A stretch of DNA of 64,000 nucleotides from Rhodanobacteraceae bacterium (GTDB lineage: Bacteria > Pseudomonadota > Gammaproteobacteria > Xanthomonadales > Rhodanobacteraceae), in NCBI GenBank assembly GCA_030123585.1, contig CP126120.1, positions 3,101,001-3,165,000 on the forward strand, in the 5' to 3' direction. Positions within the stretch are counted from its first letter, which is position 1. Every line of letters starts with the position of its first letter. Below the pieces are notes generated by a model. The model was not told where the DNA came from. It worked only from the letters and a program-made list of their open reading frames with translations, and searched no databases. This document shows positions 30,755-41,000 of the stretch, one piece after another. The translations under genes were made by a program, and so were the position numbers.

Positions 30755-31851
30755 CGCTTGTCTGTTTTTTCAGATTGTCGAGACAGCGCCCACGCCACGT
30801 GTTCGCGCACCAGCGGCGAGGGATCGCCGGCGCGCGCGGTGAGTGCGTCCATCACCTCGGTCGAATGCGGTGCGTTGCCCAGCGCCACCGCGACGTTGCG
30901 CATGAAGCCCGTGTAGCCTGCGCGCCGGATCGGCATGCCCTCGGTTTTTTTCAGGAACTCGTCTTCCGTCCATGCGAAGAGTTCGACCAGCTTTGCGCCG
31001 TCGAGGCCGTGGCGCGGCGCGAAGTCTTCCTCGCGTGTGGGTTGCGCGAACTTGTTCCAAGGGCACACCAATTGGCAATCGTCGCAGCCGAACACACGGT
31101 TGCCGATCAGCGGGCGCAGGTCTTCCGGAATCGCGTCCTTCGATTCGATCGTGAGGTAGGCGATGCAGCGGCGTGCGTCGAGTTGGTACGGGCCGGTGAT
31201 CGCCTGCGTCGGGCAGATGTCGATGCAGCGTGTGCAGGTGCCGCAATGCGCGGCCGCGGGCGCGTCGATCGGCAGCGGCAGGTCGGTGTACAGTTCGCCG
31301 AGGAAGAACCACGAACCGGCATCGCGGTCCAGCAGCAGCGTGTGCTTGCCGATCCAGCCGAGGCCGGCATTGCGCGCCAGCGCCTTTTCCAGCACCGGCG
31401 CGGAATCGGTGAAGGCGCGGTAGCCGAACGGGCCGGTCTCGGTTTCGATGCGATCGGCGAGCTTCTGCAGGCGATTGCGGATCAGCTTGTGGTAGTCGCG
31501 GCCCAGCGCGTAGCGCGCGATGTAGGCGCGCTTGCCGTCGCGCAGGGTTTGCCAGGCGGCATCGCTGTCCGCGCCTGTGGGCGAATAGTCCATGCGCGCG
31601 GAAATCACCCGCACGGTGCCCGGTTGCAGTTCACCAGGACGGCTGCGCCTGGTGCCGTGCCGCTGCATGTAGTCCATCGTGCCGTGGCGGCCCTGGCGCA
31701 ACCATGCCAGCAGATGGGCTTCGTCTTCGGCAAGCTCGACGCCCGTGATGCCGACTTTCGCGAAGCCGAGTTCCGCGCCCCACCCCTTGATGCGGCGCGC
31801 GAGCGCGGGAAAGTCGATTTCGCGGATGCTGGCGGCTTGGCCGTTTTGCAT
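30751..31851 (-). CDS. queG: Epoxyqueuosine reductase
   Basis: A 366-residue cobalamin-dependent enzyme that reduces epoxyqueuosine to queuosine in the tRNA anticodon. Two 4Fe-4S motifs are visible: CGTCTRCIDICP (about 192) and CDDCQLVCPW (about 247). The N-terminal half has the DYHKLIRNRL and AFTDSAPVLEKALARNAGLGWIGK segments known from QueG. The C-terminal HEAT-like helices carry RNVAVALGN. Divergent from nnr, with only 22 bases between start codons. Confidence 0.95.
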   Translation of the reverse strand: MQNGQAASIREIDFPALARRIKGWGAELGFAKVGITGVELAEDEAHLLAWLRQGRHGTMDYMQRHGTRRSRPGELQPGTVRVISARMDYSPTGADSDAAWQTLRDGKRAYIARYALGRDYHKLIRNRLQKLADRIETETGPFGYRAFTDSAPVLEKALARNAGLGWIGKHTLLLDRDAGSWFFLGELYTDLPLPIDAPAAAHCGTCTRCIDICPTQAITGPYQLDARRCIAYLTIESKDAIPEDLRPLIGNRVFGCDDCQLVCPWNKFAQPTREEDFAPRHGLDGAKLVELFAWTEDEFLKKTEGMPIRRAGYTGFMRNVAVALGNAPHSTEVMDALTARAGDPSPLVREHVAWALSRQSEKTDKR

Positions 31852-31873
31852 CCGTGCATTGTAGGATCACGCG

Positions 31874-33349
31874 ATGCCGAATCCCGACCCGCAACTCGCG
31901 CTCTACACCACCGCGCAGGTGCGCGCGCTCGACCAGGCCGCGATCGCGGCCGGCATTCCCGGCATCGAACTGATGGAACGTGCGGCGCGCGCCGCGTTCG
32001 ACGCGTTGCGCCGGCGCTGGCCGCAGGCGCGCACGCTGTGCGTGCTGTGCGGACCGGGCAACAACGGCGGCGACGGATTCCTGATGGCGGCGCTGGCGCG
32101 CGCGGCGGGGATTCAGGCGAACGTCGTGGCGACGAGCGAACATTCGGTGGGCGATGCCGCGCTGGCGCGCGAGCGTTGCCTGCGCGAGGGCGGCCGGGTA
32201 TTGCAGGTTGCGTCCGATCTTCCTGACGCCGACGTGTACGTGGATGCGCTGTTCGGCTCGGGCCTGAATCGCGCGCCGTCCGGCGATGCCGCAGCGCTGA
32301 TCGCCGCCGTGAACGCGCAGCCGAAACCGGTGTTGGCGCTGGACGTGCCGAGCGGGCTGGATTCGGACACGGGCGTCGCGTTCGCGCCCTGCGTGCGCGC
32401 GACGGCGACAGTGTGCTTCGTCGGCTGGAAGCGCGGGCTGTTCACGGCGCAAGGCCCGGACCAGTGCGGCGAACGCACGCTGGCGACGCTGGACATTCCC
32501 GAACGCATTTACGCGCAGGCGGATCCCGACGCAGTGTTGCTGACGCCGCAGGCGTTGCCGCCGCGTCACCGCGACAGCCACAAGGGCCGCTATGGCCACG
32601 TGCTCGCGATCGGCGGCGACCTCGGCGCGGGCGGCGCGGTGCGGATGTGCGGCGAAGCCGCCGCGCGGGTGGGCGCGGGCCTGGTCAGCATCGCCACGCG
32701 CGAGGCCAATGTCGGGGCGATCCTGTCCGCGCGTCCGGAACTGATGCCGCAGGGCGTGCACGTGCCGCGCAACCTGGAGCCGTTGCTGGCGCGCGCGAGC
32801 GTGCTCGCGGTCGGTCCCGGGCTCGGCCAGGACGACTGGGGTCGCGGCCTGTGGCAGGTGGCGCTGGATGCCGCCAAACCGACGGTGCTGGATGCCGACG
32901 GCTTGAACCTGCTGGCTGCCGCGCCGCGCGCGCTGCCGGAAGCGTGCGTGCTGACGCCGCATCCTGGCGAAGCCGCGCATCTGCTGGGAACGACCACGGC
33001 TGGGGTGCAGGCCGACCGTTTCGCCGCCGCGCGCGCGCTGGCGCAACAGCACCGTGCGGTGGTGGCGCTGAAAGGCGCGGGATCGTTGATCGCCGATCCC
33101 GAGGGGCGCATCGCGGTGTGTCCGTGGGGCAACCCCGGCATGGCCAGCGGCGGCATGGGCGATGTGCTGACCGGCGTGATCGCGGGGCTGCTGGCGCAGG
33201 GTCTTTCTCCCTGGAATGCCGCGTGCCTCGGCGTCGGCCTGCATGCCCGTGCGGGCGACCTCGCCGCGCGTGCCGGCGAGCGCGGCTTGCTGGCCTCCGA
33301 CTTGTTCGCTTATCTGCGTGCATTGGTGAACGGCCGTGTCGCAGGTTGA
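31874..33349 (+). CDS. nnr: Bifunctional NAD(P)H-hydrate epimerase/dehydratase
   Basis: A 491-residue fusion protein that repairs hydrated NAD(P)H. The N-terminal YjeF_N epimerase domain (about 1-215) includes GPGNNGGDG. The C-terminal ADP-dependent dehydratase (about 225-490) has a ribokinase-like fold with GHVLAIGGDLGAGGAVRMCGEAAARVGAG and the GNPGMASGGMGDVLTGVIAG loop. It overlaps tsaE by 14 bases, the classical gammaproteobacterial order (nnr-tsaE-amiC), suggesting an operon. Confidence 0.96.
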   Translation: MPNPDPQLALYTTAQVRALDQAAIAAGIPGIELMERAARAAFDALRRRWPQARTLCVLCGPGNNGGDGFLMAALARAAGIQANVVATSEHSVGDAALARERCLREGGRVLQVASDLPDADVYVDALFGSGLNRAPSGDAAALIAAVNAQPKPVLALDVPSGLDSDTGVAFAPCVRATATVCFVGWKRGLFTAQGPDQCGERTLATLDIPERIYAQADPDAVLLTPQALPPRHRDSHKGRYGHVLAIGGDLGAGGAVRMCGEAAARVGAGLVSIATREANVGAILSARPELMPQGVHVPRNLEPLLARASVLAVGPGLGQDDWGRGLWQVALDAAKPTVLDADGLNLLAAAPRALPEACVLTPHPGEAAHLLGTTTAGVQADRFAAARALAQQHRAVVALKGAGSLIADPEGRIAVCPWGNPGMASGGMGDVLTGVIAGLLAQGLSPWNAACLGVGLHARAGDLAARAGERGLLASDLFAYLRALVNGRVAG

Positions 33350-33836
33350 GAAAACCCTGGCGTTGGCGTTGCCCGACGAAGCCGCCACCGCGAAGCTGGC
33401 GCAGCGTCTCGCGCCCGCCTTGCTGGAGGGTGGCGTGGTGTATCTCAGCGGCGAACTCGGCGCCGGCAAGACCACCTTCGCGCGGGCGCTGTTGCGTGCG
33501 CTGGGCGTGGGCGAGCGGGTCAAGAGCCCGACCTACAGCCTGCTGGAACGCTATGCGGTGAACGGGCGTGATGCCTTCCATCTCGACCTCTACCGCATCG
33601 CCGATGCCGGCGAGCTGGAGTGGCTGGGGCTGGACGAACTGGATGCGTCCGGTGCGATCGTGCTGGTCGAATGGCCCGAACGCGGAGGCGGCGCGCTGCC
33701 GGCGCCCGATCTGGAAATCGTGCTGGAACACGAAGGCACGGGACGGCACGGCTATCTGGCGCCCCGCTCGGAGCGTGCCCGGGACTGGCTCGCGGGCCTC
33801 GGCGATGTGGCCCCAGGCGGCCGCGGCCAACATTGA
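33336..33836 (+). CDS. tsaE: tRNA threonylcarbamoyladenosine biosynthesis ATPase TsaE
   Basis: A 166-residue P-loop ATPase. Walker A is GELGAGKTTF (about 37), Walker B and switch segments are DAFHLDLYRI and ILVEWPERG. It binds the TsaB-TsaD complex for t6A synthesis. The GTG at 33336 is used as the start because it matches the family N-terminus; it lies within the nnr end. tsaB is at 18737. Confidence 0.95.
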   Translation: MSQVEKTLALALPDEAATAKLAQRLAPALLEGGVVYLSGELGAGKTTFARALLRALGVGERVKSPTYSLLERYAVNGRDAFHLDLYRIADAGELEWLGLDELDASGAIVLVEWPERGGGALPAPDLEIVLEHEGTGRHGYLAPRSERARDWLAGLGDVAPGGRGQH

Positions 33837-33941
33837 CTTGGCGCAATCTCCTGATCCAACCTCGACAAAATCCACGCAGCTAGCGGATAACAAAGGAAAA
33901 AGTGCTTGCATTCGGACGCGGCTTGCGGTTGAATCCGCGCC

Positions 33942-35432
33942 ATGAGGGGGACTGCCCGCCCATTGCTGTCGGTTCTGGTCTGGATTTGCGGCGCGCTTGC
34001 CTGCGCGGCCGCGGCTTGGGCTGCGCCCACGGCCGATTCCAGCACCGTCACCGCGGTGCGCATCTGGGGCGGCCCCGATTCCACCCGCGTGATCTTCGAG
34101 TTGTCCGGCCCCGTCGATTACCGGCTGTTCCAGTTGGGCAAGCCCGATCGCGTGGTGCTCGATCTCGACAACGGCACCTTCGGCAAGGGCGTGGGCGCCC
34201 AGCCGGGCAAGGGCGTGGTCAAGGACATGCGCATCGGGCGCTTCCAGGGCAAGGCGCGCATCGTGCTGGACCTCGACGGCCCGGCGCACCCCAAGAGTTT
34301 TCTGCTGACGCCGGCCGGGCAGTACGGATATCGGCTGGTGGTGGACCTCGGCACGCCCAGCGACAAACCCTCGCAGATCGTGCGCACCATCGACGACGAC
34401 CTCGCGCACGGCAAGCCGCGTCCGGTGGTGATCGCGGTGGACGCCGGACACGGCGGCGACGATCCCGGCGCACGCGGGCAGGGCGGCACGCTGGAGAAGA
34501 ACGTCACGCTCGAAGTGGCCAGGGACCTGGCCCAGTTGATCGACGCGCAGCCCGGCATGCACGCGGTGCTGACCCGCAAGGGCGACTACTTCGTGCCGCT
34601 GGAAAAGCGCTTCCAGATCGCGCGTGAACACAAGGCCGATCTGTTCGTCTCGATCCACGCCAATTCCTGTCCGGATTACTGCAACGCGCGCGGCGCGTCG
34701 GTGTGGGTGCTTTCGACCCACGGCAAGCAGAGCGAGGCCGGCAAGTGGCTGGCGAAAAGCGAGAACGCGTCCGACCTGATCGGCGGCGTGTCGCTGGACG
34801 ACAAGGGCCCGATGCTGGCGTCGGTGCTGCTGGACCTTTCGCAGGGCGCGAGCATGCACGCCGCGCATGAAGTCGGCAGCGACGTGCTGACCGCGCTGGG
34901 CAAGATCGGTCCGCTCTATCGCGATAGCGTGCAGGGCGCCAACTTCGTGGTGCTGCGTTCGCCGGACGTGCCGTCGGTGCTGGTCGAAACCGCGTTCATC
35001 AGCAACCGCGCGGACGAGCGCCGACTCGGCAGCAGCAAGGATCGCGAGCAACTGGCGCAGGCGATCCTGACCGGCGTCCGGCAATATTTCGAGACCACGC
35101 CTCCGCCCGGCACCTGGCTCGCCGAGCAGCGCAACAAGCGCCTGCACCTCACGGCCGATGCCGTCGTCCCGGCCGCCGCGAAGAGCGACGCGGCGACGGG
35201 CGCGCCATCGGCCAAGCCGGCGGCGGCCACGCTGGTTGCATCCGCCAAAAAAACCGCGACCGCGGACGCCAACATCCAGGACATGCACAAGGTCTCGCGC
35301 GGCGAAACCCTGTCCGGCATCGCGCAGCAGTATGGCATCAGCATGAGCGCGCTGCGTTCGGCCAATGCCAGCAAGATCCAGACCGGCGGCGGCATCCAGG
35401 TCGGGCAGGTGCTGTTGATTCCGAACTCGTAG
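33942..35432 (+). CDS. amiC: N-acetylmuramoyl-L-alanine amidase with AMIN and LysM domains
   Basis: A 496-residue exported amidase. Signal peptide to about residue 27, AMIN domain (about 38-140) for septal envelope targeting, a zinc-dependent Amidase_3 domain (about 165-385) with VDAGHGGDDPGARG and SIHANS, and a C-terminal LysM domain (about 448-495) with VSRGETLSGIAQQYG. It cleaves the amide bond between muramic acid and the peptide in peptidoglycan during cell separation. The C-terminal LysM is unlike E. coli AmiC but common in this group. Regulated by EnvC/NlpD-like activators in relatives; none is visible here. Confidence 0.95.
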   Translation: MRGTARPLLSVLVWICGALACAAAAWAAPTADSSTVTAVRIWGGPDSTRVIFELSGPVDYRLFQLGKPDRVVLDLDNGTFGKGVGAQPGKGVVKDMRIGRFQGKARIVLDLDGPAHPKSFLLTPAGQYGYRLVVDLGTPSDKPSQIVRTIDDDLAHGKPRPVVIAVDAGHGGDDPGARGQGGTLEKNVTLEVARDLAQLIDAQPGMHAVLTRKGDYFVPLEKRFQIAREHKADLFVSIHANSCPDYCNARGASVWVLSTHGKQSEAGKWLAKSENASDLIGGVSLDDKGPMLASVLLDLSQGASMHAAHEVGSDVLTALGKIGPLYRDSVQGANFVVLRSPDVPSVLVETAFISNRADERRLGSSKDREQLAQAILTGVRQYFETTPPPGTWLAEQRNKRLHLTADAVVPAAAKSDAATGAPSAKPAAATLVASAKKTATADANIQDMHKVSRGETLSGIAQQYGISMSALRSANASKIQTGGGIQVGQVLLIPNS

Positions 35433-35460
35433 TTCGCGTGTGCGCCTTGTTGAAAACAGG

Positions 35461-35540
35461 CAGGTTGGGCTGAACGCAATGAAGCCCAACATCTTGTGTC
35501 GGGTTCCCCCGGATAAAGCCCCGGAGTCAGCCCAACCTGG
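35461..35540. repeat. AGGTTGGGCTGA-family repeat, copy 2
   Basis: AGGTTGGGCTGA (35462-35473) and TCAGCCCAACCT (35527-35538) form the arms, with GAAGCCCAAC inside. It is a second copy of the element at 8635-8733 and lies between amiC and tRNA-Asn. Confidence 0.75.
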
Positions 35541-35641
35541 GGGCGAGTTTTGACAGCAGTGTCGACAGCAACGATAATGCGCGGCTCGCTGCCCGGAGTT
35601 CAGCTGGTTGAGCGTGCGGCGTTTGCGACAATTCAAAACTT

Positions 35642-35718
35642 GCCCGAGTAGCTCAGCCGGTTAGAGCATCTGACTGTTAATCAGAGGGTCCCCCGTTCGA
35701 GTCGGGGCTCGGGCGCCA
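35642..35718 (+). tRNA. tRNA-Asn (anticodon GTT)
   Basis: A 77-base cloverleaf. Acceptor GCCCGAG pairs with CTCGGGC; the anticodon loop CTGTTAA gives GTT; the T arm is CCCCG TTCGAGT CGGGG. GCCA is at the 3' end with encoded CCA. It is followed at 35733-35756 by a terminator. No integrase lies next to it. Confidence 0.97.
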
Positions 35719-35732
35719 GATCGATCATGAAG

Positions 35733-35756
35733 GCCGGCGGTTTCCGCCGGCTTTTT
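35733..35756 (+). terminator. Rho-independent terminator after tRNA-Asn
   Basis: GCCGGCGG / CCGCCGGC stem with loop TTT followed by TTTTT, 15 bases after the tRNA. Confidence 0.9.
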
Positions 35757-35845
35757 CGTTCTGGCGTTTCCTGTGCCATCGTTCACATGGCGACCACGCG
35801 GTTTCCACGCATACTTGCGCGCTCGTGTCCAACACAGGAACGCAC

Positions 35846-37342
35846 GTGGCTGCACGTCCCTTCGCAATGAATCCGCCGGGCGGCATCAGCGGCATGGCCG
35901 TCTATTTGCCTCCGTACCGGATCGATCTGGAGCAATGGTCCGGCTGGACCGGCAACGACGCGGCCAAGACGCGCGCGGTGGTGGGCCATGGGTTCCGCAT
36001 GCCGGGGCCCGACCAGAACGTGTACACCCTCGCCGCGAACGCGGTGTTGCGCCTGATCGACCGGTACGATGTCGATCCGCGCCGCGTCGGCTATCTCGCG
36101 CTGGGCACCGAATCCAGCATCGACAACGCCGCGGGCGCGGTGATCGTGCGCGGCCTCGTCGACCGCGCGTTGCAGGCCGAAGGCAAACCGGCGCTGGCGC
36201 GCGATTGCGAAGTACCCGAGTTCAAGCATGCGTGCCTCGGTGGCGTATACGCGCTGAAGGGCGGTTTGCGCTATCTCGCCTGCGATGGGCGCGATCGCCA
36301 GGCGATCGTGGTCAGCGCCGACATCGCCGAATACGCGCGCGGCAGCAGCGGCGAGCCGACCCAGGGCGCCGGTGCGGTCGCGATGCTGATGGAAGCGCCG
36401 CCGCGCCTGCTGACGCTGGACCTCGCGATGGGCGGCAGCGCGTCGGATTATCGCGGACTGGATTTCCGCAAACCGTTCCTGCGCTTCGCCGGGCAGACGC
36501 CGGGACGGCACGGCCGCCTGAACGACCTGCCGGTGTTCAACGGCAAGTATTCGACCGATTGCTACACCGAGGCGACGCTGCGTGCGCTGGATGCGATGTT
36601 CGCGCGCCGCGGCGGTTCGCGCAGCGCCCGTCTTCGCGACGCAGCCGCGGTGTTCATGCATCGCCCGTATCACCATATGCCGCGCAACGCGTGGGCATTG
36701 GCGTACCTGGCCGCGCTCGCGCACGACGCGATGGACGATTCCGCGGCGGCGCGGGAATGGGCGGGCTACTGCGATGCCGCGAAAGTTGCGCCCGACGATG
36801 CGGCGGGGGAACTCTTCGCCGCTGCCGCGGCCTGCGAAGCGGATACTCTGCCGCCCGCGGCCTATTCGAAATCGATGGCGGTGCTGAAGGCGTTTCGCGC
36901 AAGCGATGCGTACAAGCCCATCGTGGACGACAAGTTGCGGCTCGGTTCCAGCCTCGCGATGGAACTCGGCAACCTTTACACCGCTGCGCTGCCGGCATGG
37001 CTGGCGGCCGGTCTGGAAGATGCGGCGATCCGCGACGTTGCGCTGGACGATCGCGAATTGCTGGTGCTCGGCTACGGCAGTGGCGATGCGGCCGAGGCGA
37101 TTCCCGCGCGCGTCGTCGCCGGCTGGCGCGAGGCCGCGCGGGCGATCCGCTTCGACGACGCGCTGGCAGGCGCGTTCGATCTCGACCGCGAGCAATACGA
37201 AACCCTGCACGACACCGGCACGCTGGACGGCGCGGACCTGCCGGCGCCGGCGGGCGTGGTGATCGACCATGTCGGTGCGCACGACGACCACGCCTTCCAG
37301 GACTACGGCATCGCGTATTACAGATATTGCGGCCGTCCCTGA
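35846..37342 (+). CDS. HMG-CoA synthase-like protein
   Basis: A 498-residue thiolase-fold protein of the 3-hydroxy-3-methylglutaryl-CoA synthase family. The Glu/Cys/His set is visible: LGTESSIDN (Glu), EFKHACLGG (nucleophilic Cys, about 124) and MHRPYHHMPRNA (His). It would condense acetyl-CoA with acetoacetyl-CoA, or act in beta-branching. The GTG at 35846 has CAGGAA five to six bases upstream; ATG at 35867 is an alternative. The gene is longer than most bacterial family members (about 380-410 aa). No other mevalonate or polyketide genes are in the window. A 3-hydroxybutyrate dehydrogenase is at 12523 but not linked. Confidence 0.82.
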   Translation: MAARPFAMNPPGGISGMAVYLPPYRIDLEQWSGWTGNDAAKTRAVVGHGFRMPGPDQNVYTLAANAVLRLIDRYDVDPRRVGYLALGTESSIDNAAGAVIVRGLVDRALQAEGKPALARDCEVPEFKHACLGGVYALKGGLRYLACDGRDRQAIVVSADIAEYARGSSGEPTQGAGAVAMLMEAPPRLLTLDLAMGGSASDYRGLDFRKPFLRFAGQTPGRHGRLNDLPVFNGKYSTDCYTEATLRALDAMFARRGGSRSARLRDAAAVFMHRPYHHMPRNAWALAYLAALAHDAMDDSAAAREWAGYCDAAKVAPDDAAGELFAAAAACEADTLPPAAYSKSMAVLKAFRASDAYKPIVDDKLRLGSSLAMELGNLYTAALPAWLAAGLEDAAIRDVALDDRELLVLGYGSGDAAEAIPARVVAGWREAARAIRFDDALAGAFDLDREQYETLHDTGTLDGADLPAPAGVVIDHVGAHDDHAFQDYGIAYYRYCGRP

Positions 37343-37349
37343 GGCAACA

Positions 37350-37901
37350 TCAGGGCGCTCCCGCGAGGCACGCCTGCAGGTGCGTGGCATCGGCGCCCTG
37401 CAGGCGCACGCGCCCGGAGTTCGCCACCACCACGGACCGGCCGGATCGCTCGCGTGCGTGGCAGATCGTGAAGGTCACGTTGCTGCCGCCGGCGCTGCCG
37501 CTGGGCTGGAAGGCGATCTGTTTGCGTCCGGCGCTGGTGACGACGCGGGTTCCGCCGGGGATGGCCGCCTGCGTGGCGATGATCTGCGTGCCCGCGTCGG
37601 GCTGCCCGTCGTGATCGGCATCGCGCGCGACGAGCCAGCCGTGCTGCCAATCGTCGGCGGACTGGCAACGTCGCCCGTCGAGGCTGGGACACACCAGCAC
37701 GCGTGCGTTGCGCATGACCGCGGCGGTGCGCGCATGCCGCAGGGTGTCGGCGATCGCGGCTTCGGTGTTCGCGCCGCGCGTGCGCGCGAGCAGGCTGCCC
37801 ATCGCCGGCGCGCCGACCATCGCGAGGATGCCCGCGATCGCGAGCGTGATCAGCAGTTCCGTCAAGGTGAAACCGCGCTGCGCGTGTGGCTGTGAGTGCA
37901 T
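37350..37901 (-). CDS. GspH/FimT-type pseudopilin
   Basis: A 183-residue minor pseudopilin. The prepilin cleavage region is QRGFTLTELLITLAIAGIL, with the usual Gly-Phe and Glu at +5, followed by the transmembrane helix. The GspH/FimT C-terminal domain has the CPSLDGRRC disulphide. Such proteins initiate type IV pili or type II secretion pseudopili. No neighbouring pilin genes are present, so it seems isolated. It is convergent with the HMG-CoA synthase-like gene, seven bases between stops. Confidence 0.88.
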   Translation of the reverse strand: MHSQPHAQRGFTLTELLITLAIAGILAMVGAPAMGSLLARTRGANTEAAIADTLRHARTAAVMRNARVLVCPSLDGRRCQSADDWQHGWLVARDADHDGQPDAGTQIIATQAAIPGGTRVVTSAGRKQIAFQPSGSAGGSNVTFTICHARERSGRSVVVANSGRVRLQGADATHLQACLAGAP

Positions 37902-38002
37902 GACCGTTCCCTCCGTGTGGCGGGAACAGTCTGGGCATTCGCAGCGGAACGGGGCAGCGGCGTGCGGCGCCGGATCGGGTCAGTGCACGCCTACGCCTCG
38001 TG

Positions 38003-38073
38003 TAGGAGCGGCGGAAGCCGCGACCATCGCGCCCGATTTCTTCCAACGCCGGTTGCGCGCAGGCGCGCTCCTA
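38003..38073. repeat. TAGGAGCG-family palindrome, copy 2
   Basis: Starts TAGGAGCGGCGG (38003) and ends GCGCGCTCCTA (38073). The last three bases, read on the minus strand, are the TAG stop of the STAND NTPase gene. It lies between that gene and the pseudopilin gene. Confidence 0.78.
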
Positions 38074-41000
38074 CAAATGAACGGCGCGCGCGGCGGCGAT
38101 GAGGCCGGAAAGGCGGCGGAACGGCGACAGTTGCTGGGCTTCCTGCGATGCGCCGGCGATCAGTTGGGCGGCCTGGTCGAGGTCGTCCTTGCGCCGCTTC
38201 GTGCCTGCGGCGTCGGCGTGCGCGGTGAGGGAATCGACGTACAGCGCGTAGGCGTAGTCGTGGCGGAAGGTGGTGCCTTGCGCGCCGGCCTCCGATTCGG
38301 CGGCGTAATACGCCAGCGCGGGTTGCAGGGTTTTTTGCGCCTCGTCCTTGCGGCCTTGCATCGCAATGGCTTCGGCAAGGATGGTCGTCGCGCGCGATTC
38401 GAGCGGTTTCGGATCGATTTGCGTCAGCACCGAATCCGGGACGATCGCCAGCCACCGGCGCGCCAGGGTTTCCGCTTGCGCGTAGCGCCCGAGCTGCACG
38501 GCCGCGCGCGCGGCGACGTTGAAACTGGCTTCCAGATTCTGGTTCTTCCAGCGGGTGACACTGGTGTCCGTCGCCGGCGTCTGGATCTGCTCGATCGCTG
38601 CACGCGCGGTGGTGGCCTCGGCCAGTGCAGGTTGCAACGCTCCCTCGGCCAGCTTGATTTCCGCGGCGGCGAGCGGCAGGTTGGTCGCCGCGAGCCGGCG
38701 CTGGGGAGAATCGGGCGGCCGATCCGCAACCAGCGCTTGCCGATCCCGCGCGGCGGCCTGCGCTGTCCGTTCCGCATCTGCCGCGCCGCGCTCCGCGAGG
38801 ATCCTCGCCAAGGCGTACCGGATATACCCGATACTGGCGGTAAGGTGTTTGGGGCTGCCGGGATCCTGCGCCAGCGCCAATGCCGAGTGAGAAGTGGCGA
38901 TGGCAGCCGACACTTCGCCACGCTCATATTGAAACCTCGCAACCTGGCCCAAGGCCTGTGCCCATCTTCCCCAAGCCTCCTGACTCGAAGGGTTGAAGCG
39001 AACCCAATCCCGGGCTGCCTGCACCGCCTGGTTGGCGTAATCCATGGCGCCCGCCGCATTGTGCCGGCTGTCGGCAAGTTGCGCGAGCCGTTGCGTGGCA
39101 TAAAAGCGATCCTCCAGCGCATGGAGATCGCCGGGCCGGCGGGCGAGGACCTTCTCGGTCATCGCGAACACCTGCTGCTCCAGCTTTTGCGCCTCGGCGT
39201 CGCGGCCGAGTCCCTGCAACTCGCCCGACTTGGTATCGGCCGTGTCGGCCCAGGAGGCCGCGGCATCCAGGTCCGACAGATCGAGCGCGCCGAGACCTTC
39301 AAGCAGCTTGAGCGCTTCGTCGCAGGTCGCCAGGGCTTGCTGGGGTGGTTGCACCAGGCAAACGATGTTCAACGTATCGGCGTAAAGCTGCCGCACCCGG
39401 CGCGAAGGATTCGGGCCGTTGACCAGCGGCCGCAGCAGGGCGGCGGCCTGATCGATCTGCGCCGAACTCCCGCCGCCCGCAGCGGGACCGTAGCCTTCGT
39501 TGTACGAAATCAAGGCCAGTCCATAGATCACCGGTTCGCCATCGTCGCCGGCCACGCGCAGTTTTTCGAACGCGGTCTTGGCCTCGTCAAAACTCTTGTT
39601 CGCGGCTTTTTGATCGCCGCTGGCGATCTGGGCCGAGCCCTCGCGCACCAGCGCCATCGCGCGGTTGAGCCGGGTCTGCGGCGTGACCAAGGCCGGCGGC
39701 AGGCTGTCGTAGTACGCGACCGTTTTCCGGGCGAGCGCTCCCAGCGTTTCCAGCCGGCCGGTCGGCGCCAGTTCGTTGTAGAAATCCTCGATCAGAAAGC
39801 TCACCAGCCCTTCGGCATGGGTGCGCGAGGCCTGCGCCTGCGCTTCGGCCAGCCGCGCGCGGCGTGCGCTGAACCAGCCGAACAGACCGCCCGCGATCGC
39901 GAGCAGCAGCAGCACGCTGCACACGGCCGCGACGAGGCGCGCCTGCCGCAGCGCGCGGTGCGTCGCCGCTTCGCGTTCACGCTGCGCCGCGAGCTGGCGT
40001 TCGGCTTCTTCCTTCGCTTCGCGCGCGTGGCGCTGCTCGCGGCTGGCCAGCACCACGCCGCACAGCACGTCGTGGGTCAGTTCCACGCGCCGCATGTCGA
40101 GGCGTTCCTCGATCCGCAGCAGCCGCCGGTTCACCAACGTGGCCAGCGCATCGGGCGCGGCGCCCGCCGCATCCAGCGCCTTGCGCACGCGTTCCTCGGC
40201 GAGGCTTTCGCGGTAGCCGGATTCGGTCAGCAGCTCGTCCTCGATCACGCGGCGCACGCCGGCCGGCTGGTCGGAGAGCGCGCGTTCGTAGAACTCGGAA
40301 AGGATGGTGTCGCGCGAACCCGCCAGCAGGTCGGCCGAAATCTCCTTGCGGCCCTGCGCCTGCCGCGCCACGTTGAGTTCGCGGCAGACCAGGCTCAGCA
40401 GCGACGGTTCGATTTCGGCGTTGGCGAGTTCGGAACCGCCGGCGACGAATCGCACGATCGCTTCGGCGACTTCCTGCGAGATCAGCTTGCCGCCGGGCTT
40501 CGTCACCGCGCTCAAGGCTTGCGCGCCGTTCATGCGCGCCAGCCGCATGCGGTTCTGGGTGATCGACGGCATCGTGCCCTTGAGGCCTTCGAGGTGCGCA
40601 AGGTAGTCCTCGCGCAGCGCGATCAGCACGCGGTAGTCGGCGCGCGCGAAATCGAAATCCTCGATCGCGCTGTCGTCGTTTTCAAGCCGCGCTTCCAGCT
40701 CGGCGGGCGCGCGGTTTTCGACGAGGTCGGCGAGGTCTTCGAGGAACTGCTTGGCGCGCAGCTTGCCGGTGTCGTCGGCCTGGCCGAGGGTGAAGATTTC
40801 CTCGAACTGGTCGAAGATCAGCAGCGGCGTGAGCGTGCGGCCTTCGGCGTCGCGCAGCAGGTCGCCGCGGTGGTGCAGGAATTCCCACAACGGTTCGCCC
40901 TTGACTGCGCTGCCCGGGCGGGTCCAGTGGCCGGCGGCTTGCGTCGCGCGGAATACAGCCTGTTTTATCTGTTCGGAGGCGGTCGGCGAGCCGGACGCGT

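Noticed and set aside
37350..37901. Pseudopilin gene as part of the SIR2/TIR-STAND system
   Set aside because: It is separated by a repeat and belongs to a well-known pilus family; no functional link is visible.
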